Source of the DNA: Intoshia linei
Lineage: Eukaryota > Orthonectida > Rhopaluridae
Direction: 5' to 3'
Assembly (NCBI GenBank): GCA_001642005.1
Contig: LWCA01000396.1
Location: 1 to 28,913, forward strand
Length of the DNA stretch: 28,913 nt
Shown: positions 1 through 9,000 of the stretch, in pieces
Numbering within the stretch: the stretch's first letter is position 1
Layout of the letters: each line of letters opens with the position of its first letter
Notes under the pieces: generated by a model
What the model was told of the DNA's origin: nothing
The model's input: only the letters and a program-made list of their open reading frames with translations
The model's database searches: none
Translations under genes and position numbers: made by a program

Positions 1-207
1 ATGTAAGAAATTTGCTCGGTCATTTGTACATTTCACTATAATATCCAACACTTTGATCAATAAATTTCATAAAGTAGCCCACCATTAACAATAACTTAAA
101 TCCAAATTGCATTCTTTATTTTGCTTTATAAAGTGACTGATATAAGTTTTGGTTATAAAATGTAATGTTCCAATTTTTATTGTTATTATTTTATCTATAT
201 AATCTAG

Positions 208-761
208 TCCTACATTCATCGTTGTGGAAGGTCTGGCAGAGTCGGTAAAAAAGGAAAAAGTATTATATGTTGTTCCCCTCAACAATTTGCATTATTCAAA
301 AAATTGCTTAAAGATATAGAAAAAGAAAAAATGCCCAGCATTGAAGTCAATTCCGATATTTATATCCAACTAAAACCGATTGTTAAACTTGCAAATAATA
401 TGGAATTGGACTGTTATAGGTAAATATTTGTAATTTGACCTCTAACTGTTTTGTTTATTTTACACGTAGAATTAAAATTCTAATCACATATATATATATA
501 TATATATTGTCAAAACATTATAATTGGAATGTAATATTTACAATGTAATTTACGTAATTTGTAAATTATAGAAACAAGAAGACAAAATCTGACGCAACAT
601 GGACAGAAACAATAGTTAAAAATGCAGATATATTGGAAACCAATGAAAATGACAGCGATACAGAGAGAAATAAATGCAAAATTGATAAATTATCAAAATG
701 GAACAAATCAAAACTGAACAAAATGATTTTAAATTTCGATAATTTTATGAAACGTATGTAA
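208..761 (+). CDS. DDX24: DDX24/MAK5-type DEAD-box RNA helicase, C-terminal end (partial)
   Basis: Two terminal exons, 208-419 and 572-761, joined in phase 2, encode the last 133 residues. The first exon opens with helicase motif VI (SYIHRCGRSGR), which binds ATP and RNA in the second RecA domain. The following stretch (QQFALFKKLLKDIEKEKMP, then LKPIVKLANNMELDCYR) matches the DDX24/Mak5 segment after motif VI rather than other DEAD-box proteins. The tail is lysine-rich and ends KRM. The family acts in the nucleolus in 60S ribosomal subunit assembly. The rest of the gene lies to the left: bases 3-207 look like an intron (GTAAGA donor at 3, TAG acceptor at 205-207). The intron 420-571 carries an AT-dinucleotide run. 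A probable ATTAAA poly(A) signal sits at 786-791. The family call is from remembered sequence, not a search. Confidence 0.75.
488..508. repeat. AT dinucleotide microsatellite
   Basis: About ten tandem AT units inside the last intron of the DDX24-like gene. It is a simple repeat with no evident function. Confidence 0.8.
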
Positions 762-868
762 ACTTTACACATTAACTGTAAACACATTAAATCTTTATTT
801 TTGTAGTTATGTTTACTTGTATCTAGAATAACGTTACTAACACACGTTTGAGATATTTTTCTATATTT

Positions 869-2212
869 ATGATTGATAATAATGATTTACTTAATGTTTG
901 TAAAAGTCCACTTTGCTATGAAATAGTGACTGACAGGTGTGTTGTCTCTTTCAATAATATGTATTATTTAGAGTGCGTCTATGGGATATCTTAAACCTAG
1001 TTCCAATTGCTATAATATTTATATTTATCCTATTAAAACTTCCATCCCATGTACGAATTTTAAAAAAACCTAGTCCAATATTCATCATTTTTTATATTTT
1101 GGTTATTTGAATTTTGAATTGTTTAAATTTATATATAGCTGAATAGCTTTATCATTTTCAGTTTTATAAAAATTGCTGTATCGATGATTACATTGGACTT
1201 TTCTACACCTAACCACACAGTAAATAGGGTAATTTTAATTTATTAAAATTTAAAATAAAATTAGATTATATGGCTCTTGACGCGGTCTATATTAAATTTT
1301 TCAGAAATTTATATTATCATGTTTGCATTTTGTGGTACGTTGGAAATATTTTATAATGTACATGTTAAATTCGTGTAGGTAGATTTGATAATGCCAGAAG
1401 CATGAAAATTGTACTATTCAAATCTTTGATTTTTGTGTTATTATTTATCATATTTATGGTAATTTTTATAAATTAAATTGCAAGTTATACTGTAAATAGG
1501 CTATAGGAGAATTTTCATTCTATGATGTGCGATTTTTATTGGACAATAAATGTGTAAATTTTGCTCATGGCGGAACAATTTACAATGCAATCTTTGGACT
1601 TATTATGGCTATTGTACTTTTTTTCAAAAAGTTTTTATATACCCTTAGATTTATTTATGGATAATAATTTCTCGCAAGTTTAAACGAAAACGTGAAATTC
1701 CTAGTAACATTGTTTAAATTGAAAGTTATAATTGTTTTTTAGCAAAAAGTCTATTTTATTATTATTGTTCAGTGTTGTTGCTGATTCATTGTTTAAATGC
1801 TTTTGGAGCATGCATGTTTTTTTTTCATCTCAACGTGGGATTGTGGTAATTGTTGATTTTACAAACGTTATTTGTTTTTATTTTGAAACTGTTTTTAGTG
1901 TAATTATTAGTGCTAATTTTATAATGCACACCTGCTATCCAATTCTAATATACCACAATTTTCTTAAATCAATAGTTCAGTAAGTCCAACTTGTTATTTA
2001 TTTTTATCAAGTTTAGACGAACCACACTCATTGATCAACCAATTACTATTGGTTGGATCGATACATTTCCTCATGAGGTAGAAAGTATTCCAATTAACCC
2101 TGACCATGTCTCTCCATGGGCGATAACCGACAAATTTACAAAGCTTCCCATGTCCATCGACCTGGACCACCCCGATATACCTAACATGAACGAAACTGAG
2201 GCAAATATTTAA
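869..2212 (+). CDS. TPRA1: TPRA1 (TPRA40/GPR175) seven-transmembrane protein, complete
   Basis: Eight exons (869-936, 972-1101, 1139-1228, 1265-1334, 1379-1458, 1500-1630, 1743-1979, 2017-2212) give 333 residues; all phases agree. Six of the seven introns are 35-44 nt; intron 6 is 112 nt with a weak GTTTTT donor and is the least certain junction. Family landmarks in order: VRLWDILNLVPIAI at TM1, PSPIFIIFYIL, IIWLLTRSIL leading into a hydrophobic FAFCG, KCVNFAHGGTIYNAIFG (animal TPRA1 has a similar GHGGRQFW segment), and a last TM pair containing IVDFTNVICFYFE. The C-terminal tail is soluble and acidic, ending NETEANI. TPRA1 is a conserved multipass membrane protein (Pfam Tmemb_40) whose biochemical role is poorly defined; in mammals it has been linked to the cell cycle and Hedgehog signalling. 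The start ATG at 869 gives a short N-terminus that still keeps the family's pre-TM1 cysteines. It lies 107 bp after the DDX24 stop. Confidence 0.82.
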
Positions 2213-2228
2213 TGTACATAACCATCTT

Positions 2229-2238
2229 TTTAATTAAA
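2229..2238. promoter_or_regulatory. Overlapping poly(A) hexamers on both strands (palindromic)
   Basis: The palindrome TTTTTAATTAAAAA covers 2227-2240. It supplies ATTAAA on the plus strand (2233-2238), 20 nt after the TPRA1 stop, and ATTAAA on the minus strand (2229-2234), overlapping the GALK2 stop codon at 2230-2232. No other hexamer is needed for either gene, so the two convergent genes probably share it. The sequence is seen directly; the function is inferred. Confidence 0.6.
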
Positions 2239-5200
2239 AAATTGTAATTCATATACAGTTGTTCTATCGGATGATTCTGCTTCAAACACGTTTTTATCGG
2301 CTGTTCCCTCTGAATAATATTTTTTAATGTTTTCTTTTACTTTATCCAATTTTTCTTTCTGGGTTATAGCTATTATACATCCTCCTTTTAATAATTTTAG
2401 TTATTAAAACATTTTAGTTTTACCCCAACCGGCTCCTAGATTTTAGATATTTTAAATTCAATTACATTAAATAGTTGTTTACCTGTTAATCTAGCTCCAA
2501 GTGCTCCGGATTTTCTTAATATAATTTTATATTTTAATTTATCTTATGAATAATAACATTTACTACATACTGTTACTGTTAATAACTTATTAACAATGCA
2601 TTGTAAACTATTGCAAATTACAATGGTTCTTAGAATCAATGATGCAATATTATACAGAATTTATGCGACAATTTCATTAAAAAATCTCTGAATCTGAAAA
2701 TACAATCTCAAAACCCCGTCACATTGGCGAAATAGAGAAAATATTTACATGAAATAATTTTATATTCTAAGTTCAAATGAATTTAAACTTAAACTAAATT
2801 TTAAAATCGATGGTTGCAAAACTTTTTGAATTTATTCTGTTGAAACTATTTACTTTAAATGTAAATTTATTTATCTACCTGTAATTTCAAATATTGCAAT
2901 CGATATTTTTGTTTTAGGTTGATGGAATTATAATTAGTAAATGTCACATTTAAAAATTTTTCATTTTTTAAATCGAATCTTTCATACTAGAGTTCTGCAA
3001 CACGATTGAACTACAAACTTTAAAATTTCATAATTCAATAACGGCCTTGAAGTAAATGTAATCCTAACACGAGCATAACCCTTTAAAAACTGGTAAATAC
3101 GATTCGAATACCATCTTGGGACCATGTTTGAACTTTGAATCGTGTTTCTGATCGTGTTACTGGAATCTAGTCTACACCGGTTAATATTTAAAAAATATAT
3201 TATTCGCATGAACCTGCCCGTGGATCATATATGGACGACGGTTAATATTACCCTTAGACCTTGAGTGACTATTCTACCATTATAGAATATAAACAATAAT
3301 TTCCTATTTTTTTAATAAATTCATACATGCAATGCTTTTGCAATTTGTTCAGCTCAGGGCAACTACAATTATATAATAAATGACACGATTCGTGACCGGA
3401 ATTGATAACTTGTCCCAATTTCACATATTTTTCACTTTCAGCAATTTCTTCATTCAGGCATAAATTTAAAAACTCATAGACTCTATTGCATTCGTTTATT
3501 ACGTGGTTTAATCTTTCATTAGGATAATAATCATCGACTAAAAATGATAAATAAATTTTAAAATAAATAGATAACATAAAATTCAGTTTTGTATATCATC
3601 CAGACAATATAGCCCTAATCACCTCTCTAAGGGTCTTAATTTGATATTTTAAATTTAACACACCAAATGGTTTTAATAATCAAAAAAAATTAGTTTAACT
3701 TCTAAATTTGGGGAAATGAGGCCCTCGAAAGAAGGGTCCAGAAGTACGGTAGGTTCGGCTCTAGGGTCACTTAAAATACAATATCGTAATAAAGGTAATG
3801 GAAATAAAATCCGCTAAAATTTAATCTACATCAAAAACTATTAATAACCTTCTCGAGTAATATTATGATGTAATTTTGATAATAAAATATCATTGTCCAA
3901 AGAAAATTCCTCACAAAATGATGAAATTGTATATGATGAATGTTTGAATATGTTTGCAAGTTTAGTACCTACATGTAAAATTTCATTGATAAAATTTAAA
4001 TTATGTTTAGTTTTAAGAGAATATAGAGATTCTAGTTGAGTAGATTTATTTATATCTGCATTTTCTAATTTTACCATAATTGCCTAAACACCATTATAAG
4101 CAAAATAATTGATATATTATTACATTTGATAATTATGTATGATAAAAATTATAATTTACAATGTAAATTTTACATGATAGTTAAAATTAGTGACTCTTAA
4201 ACTGGGGTCCACGAATCTTCCAAGAGTCATGAAAATATTTCAAACGTAGTTATACCTTTTTGTGGTTTAATTAAAATTATCAATTAGTGCGATATTTATA
4301 TTGTTTCAGGTTAGTTTTAGGGTAGCTTTTTACTTAAAAAATGTTTATGGTTTATTTCTATATTTCAGCAATATATTAGGACATATCATAATCATTCAAA
4401 AAATTCAATTTATCAAAATTTAAAATGGTTTAAGAGGTATTAATATAATAAGGATCAGTCACATGCTTAGATCAATTTTGTGAGACTACAAAAAAATAAA
4501 AAATTGAATTAAATTACATTTTACATTTCGTAATTATGTCATCAGCTGCAGCATCACCAACTCAAAAAAGTTCATAAAATACAATATCAATTACAGTGTA
4601 GTAAATTACACATATTTATTAAGAACCTCTGATTTTTCATAGATTATAATATCATACCATTGACGCTAGACGACATTCACATACTCTTGTATTGAAATTT
4701 ATTGTATTTGACTTGACCATTTTTTTCATACTATTGCAAATAACAAATGTTATGTTTGGTGGTAATTGCACGTTTTTAACATTACAATAGGGGTGAAATT
4801 CGACAAATTTTGCCTAAAAATATGATTATTATAGAATTAAAATACAAATTATAATATACGCTAAACGAGTCCAGGGTGTGTATATATAGGTATAATATAT
4901 ATAATTTTTAGCGGTAGCAATGATGTCAAAATTTTTCATGGACACGCGGCCAATATAGACCACTTTGTCGACCCTACTCATTCACAATATAATTTACTTT
5001 ATCTTTGTCAGAAGTAAGGATTATTAGCTGGTCCATGGCTCCTCCAGAAGTTCCAATATATTTTTCCATTCTGGCACAAACTTGAACTGAATTCTAGAAT
5101 ATATATATATTTCACTATAAAAACTACCTTCATATGATTGATATTGCAATTTTGCATTTTCATCACATAATGTTCCATCATTTTAAAAAAACCACAATTG

Positions 5201-5998
5201 ACGGAACTGCTACTTGATAATCCAACTGCTTCCGGTAAGGTACTTGAGACATATGTGTTCAGCCGTTTATTATTGAACTTGTTCCAATCAATACTATAAA
5301 TTTCATCTACACAGGAAATACCAATAAGAGACAGATGGTACCAATCGTGTATTTCCTTCCAGTCAATCATTTTTGTTCTTTTAAGTTCTTCCTTTACATT
5401 ACCCTCATAATCTCTAATCTTGATGAATACACATAATATATAATTTACGTGTATACATCCGATTCATTTCTAATACTTAACATCAATTCCCCTGACCAAT
5501 CTTGTAACCCTGCAGCAATTAAAATGTACCTGGAAATTGCAATAGGAAATACTGGGCCCTGGTTATAGTCCACGTGTTCGCCTACATTGAGTAATTTATA
5601 TTATTTTTATTTAAAAGTTAAAACAGTGGTTTTCAACCTTTTTGTGTTCGCGACCCCCCTTATAAACATAAAAATTTTTCTATATACTCCAAATATCTTA
5701 TCAATTCACATAAATGAAATATTAAAAAACCATATTTAGTTTTTATACTGTGTTCAAATTCTCACGACCCCCTGATAAATTTCGCAACCTCCCGGTTGAA
5801 AACCACTAAGTTAACATATTACCAATAATATTAATTCTTCCTGGAGATAATGTAATTGTATCTGGATAGATACCATAATTATCTTTAAACTCTTGACAAG
5901 TTTTATTGGCTCTTAATTAAATAGATATGCAGAAATTATAATCTTAAAAACTTATCCTTGAGCGCCTGCGACCAGTTGAAGCTATCAAAAGAAATCAT
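2230..5998 (-). CDS. GALK2: GALK2-type N-acetylgalactosamine/galactose kinase (GHMP family), complete
   Basis: Eleven exons on the minus strand: 5998-5952, 5911-5823, 5581-5449, 5413-5128, 5093-4998, 4813-4658, 4083-3849, 3537-3327, 2514-2483, 2435-2424, 2384-2230. They encode 483 residues (human GALK2 is 458) with consistent phases. The enzyme phosphorylates GalNAc or galactose at C1 using ATP in the cytosol. All three GHMP motifs are present: PGRINIIGEHVDYN (39-52, sugar binding), PEAVGLSSSSS (150-160, ATP phosphate loop) and LTGAGWGGC (427-435). The catalytic Asp is D206 in GTSGGAMDQ. The segment CHLLYNCSCPEL favours GALK2 over GALK1. Motif 3 is split over a 32-nt exon, a 12-nt exon and the last exon. 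Introns are tiny apart from those at 5822-5582, 4997-4814, 4657-4084, 3848-3538 and 3326-2515. The start ATG is the only one that reads into the first junction. It begins 56 bp after the PDHA stop. GALK2 versus an ancestral galactokinase cannot be settled by eye. Confidence 0.85.
2515..3326. other. GALK2 intron 8, 812 bp, no recognised content
   Basis: AT-rich intron between the exon ending CSCPEL...KHC and the 32-nt exon. Open frames inside it are short and match nothing I recognise. Confidence 0.6.
3538..3848. other. GALK2 intron 7, 311 bp, with a GC-richer patch
   Basis: Mostly AT-rich, but about 3700-3770 is clearly more GC-rich than its surroundings (it contains GAGGCCCTCGAAAG). It may be mobile-element debris; no terminal repeats were seen. 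Confidence 0.4.
4084..4657. other. GALK2 intron 6, 574 bp, no recognised content
   Basis: AT-rich sequence with no coding similarity that I recognise and no terminal inverted repeats. Confidence 0.5.
4814..4997. other. GALK2 intron 5, 184 bp, with a GC-richer insert
   Basis: This intron is several times the local norm. It includes a stretch near 4920-4975 with GGACACGCGGCC and TTTGTCGACCC, unlike the flanking intron sequence. It is probably a transposon remnant, but I could not assign a family. Confidence 0.4.
5624..5808. mobile_element. hAT-type MITE, 185 bp, in GALK2 intron 2
   Basis: Terminal inverted repeats of 15 bp, CAGTGGTTTTCAACC on the left and its inverse on the right with only the outermost base changed. 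The element is flanked by an 8-bp duplication, AGTTAAAA at 5616-5623 and AGTTAACA at 5809-5816 (7 of 8 match). CAGTGGTT(T/C)TCAA termini with 8-bp target duplications are typical of non-autonomous hAT elements. The inside has no coding capacity. It explains why this intron is long. Confidence 0.8.
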
Positions 5999-6053
5999 TT
6001 TAATATAAAATATTATGTTGCCAGGAATTCAATAAAATAAATCAAAATTTAGT

Positions 6054-6059
6054 TTTATT
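6054..6059 (-). promoter_or_regulatory. PDHA poly(A) signal AATAAA overlapping the stop codon
   Basis: The minus strand reads TCT AAA TAA AAC, so AATAAA spans the stop at 6057-6055. Only 56 bp separate the stop from the GALK2 start. Confidence 0.5.
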
Positions 6060-9000
6060 TAGAACTAAAAACACTAGTTCCTCTGATGGGATACATATTA
6101 TTTGAATCTTTGTATATATTTGTGTACAATTCTTTATTGTCGGGGAATTTTGAACTTTTTGCGTTTTTGACGGATTTGTCTACTTTAATTTTAATTTCTT
6201 TTTCCAGTTTATTTATTTCCTCTGGTGTAACAAAGTCATTTTCGATCAATACATTTTTAAACAATATTATTGGATCGTTATTTTTACGGACGTTCTGTAT
6301 CTCTTCTCTAGTTCTATAACTTGTTCCAGGATCACTCATACTGTGACCATGATATCTAAAAAGTCATTAAAATGTATATTTGTAAAATGAAAATTAACGA
6401 AGTAGGAAATACATTCTACGAAAACAGGAAATGTATGTATTCACCTATATGTAGTCATTTCCAAAATAATGGGTCCTTTTTTATTTATACACCAATCTCT
6501 GGCCCAGCGAGTTGCTTCCAATACAGCCAATACATCCATACCATCCACTTTAATACCAGGTATATAATCTCCTCGTGTGTAGTACTCTATTGACGCAGAA
6601 GCACGATCTACACTTGTTCCCATTCCATAACCATTATTTTCGCATACAAAGACGCACGGCAATTTCCATAATTTCGCCATATTGTAAGCCTAATAAAATC
6701 GTATAAATTAAATCATATTAATAAAAGTCCACCTTTTAATGGTTTTTAAAACCAATATTGGAAATCCCAGTTTTAAAATTTAAAATAATTGTTAATAATA
6801 ATAATTTTTACTTCAAAAACTTGACCTTGATTAGCTGCACCATCACCATACAGAGTGTAACAAACACCCTTATTTTGTTTAAGTTTCATGGCCAAAGCAA
6901 CTCCGGCTCCAACAGGAACCTAATAAAATTTTATTAATAAATGTAACATACTAAAAAAAGAATCATCTGATACACTAGTGCTTCTCAACTTTTTTTTCGC
7001 TGTGGACCATATTTTATTCTAAAAAGTTTTGTGGACCATCATTAACAAGGTTTCGCAAATCCCGGGTAGCGGCAGAAATTATATATTAACGAATATACTT
7101 ACTTTAATTTCCATAGTTATATATTTATACTAACGTTGTAAAACGAGGAATAAAAAAAAGTAACTTGAGTGTTTCAAAGAGTAGAAATTTTGCGAGTTTC
7201 TCTTAGCCTTAGTAAAAATTAAGCTTGTATTTATATTTAGAGTACTATATGACTTTTATTTTTTGTAAACGCTGGTAGTCGAGTTGCGCACTGCAAATAA
7301 AGATTTTCCTAAAAAATATTGAAAAATAGTTTATTATCTGAATTATCATTGGTTGATATATCAAAATTAACAACAAATATGAATATTACACCCAATATCT
7401 TTATTTTTTGATGACTTATTTTTGAGTGAAACAGAGAAAAACGTCCAACAGAGGTGTAACACTTGTAAGACCACACAAATTCAATGAAAAAAATATAACC
7501 CTGCCCAGTAAATAATTTTTCTAATCTTAATTTAATAGAAACTAAACTTTTTAACAATAAAACGAATACTAATTATACCTTAAACCTTAAATACACTATA
7601 AATCAACTTTTTATTCTTATTCTAATAATTAAAATATGTAAGTAAGACAATATTTAATTGTAATTATTTATCTATTCTAAATTAAATTAGAATAGTCTAG
7701 ATTCCTGTCTTCCATAATAATATTATAATACAGTGTAATACGACATAGTCGAAAATCTAAAATATATTATTAAAACAAAAAAAACCAAAAGCATAGATGA
7801 ATTTATCAATTAAAAAGGATAAACCTCTGATACACATCGAGAATTACTTCCTTTCTTAAATTTGAAAGATTTTTGGAGCGATATTTTAAAATATTTAGCC
7901 TTGAGAGAGTTCGCTCAGATACCTCGTTTGTCAATCGTACGTCCAATTTCGGTTGAGATGTATATTTGTGTTAAGTATAAAAGAAATGCATTTTTTCCCC
8001 TTAAAGAGACATAATTAGTTCTTCGTACATTTTTGATTGATGTATTATTGATACACATTTTTTCCATGCATCAAACCAAATATTTAAAACAAAATTACAA
8101 CATTCTGCCAAACTTATGTTTCTAAAACCCAAAATATATGCCATTAATGCTAAATTAGCGCGGATGTTCCATCTGGCATTTGACATATTTGGTAATTTCT
8201 TCCATTTAATTTTAACTTTTTTTCAATATTTTCATACAGTCTAATATATTTGGTAGTTTTTCTAAAAAATCGGTACGTTTATTCGCTTCTCTTCTGGCAG
8301 CAATTCTGTAATCATTGAAAAAAATTTTAATTTATGTTCAATTCTCGTTTTTCCAATAATATTAAGTCCTGTTTTAACATATATTTCATGCCATTCTTAT
8401 GAAACTATTCTGAAAACCTATGCTTTTTTTCCATTCAAACATAATATTCGTTGTAAGACATTTTTTCTTGATGGAATTTTATTTTTATTAAAAATACATT
8501 CAAAGTCAAAGTCAAACCTGCAGCAAAATCGATTCGACAGAAAGGCATAATTTTATTTTTAATTAAACTGACAACCAAAATGTAAATTATTATCTAAAAT
8601 TCAGATAATTCAGATGTATTCAGATTCTGAATAGATTCTTAGTAAGAATTTCTTAGTCGTTAATATTTTGTTAGTATTATTGTTGATTATAATCAACAAT
8701 CATAAATTTATACAAAATATTATTTTTTTCAATGCCTTATTTGTTATTGGTGTTTCTTACAGTGTAATTAATACAAACTATTGACTAAATTGCAATCTTA
8801 TTGTACCTCAGTCATCCAGTTGATTTCTTTTCTTTATAAAAATGTAATTAATTACAGAAAATATGGCTTCAACCAACGCCATTGTTGGAAATAATATCAT
8901 TGAAGATTTGTCAATTTAAAAAATATGTGGACTCAACGCAGTACCGAGCCCCCTTCGTAGATGTCTCAAAGAAATTTTTGTATTATGGGGGTCTGATTTT

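Noticed and set aside
85-285. Minus-strand open frame across the DDX24 motif VI exon
   Set aside because: It overlaps a clear helicase motif on the plus strand and has no similarity of its own.
566-787. Minus-strand open frame of 73 codons
   Set aside because: Shadow of the last DDX24 exon; the sense frame matches the family.
1265-1378. Alternative TPRA1 exon starting at the TTTTTCAG near 1304
   Set aside because: Its frame gives no match. The TTAG acceptor at 1263-1264 restores the family sequence (IIWLLTR...) and the phases on both sides.
2982-3209. 75-codon minus-strand frame in GALK2 intron 8
   Set aside because: It lies within an intron whose flanking exons join perfectly; the peptide matches nothing recognised and has no splice sites in phase.
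6086-6593. Plus-strand open frames over the PDHA 3' exons
   Set aside because: They are antisense shadows of the PDHA exons 6355-6055 and 6689-6445, low-complexity and without family similarity.
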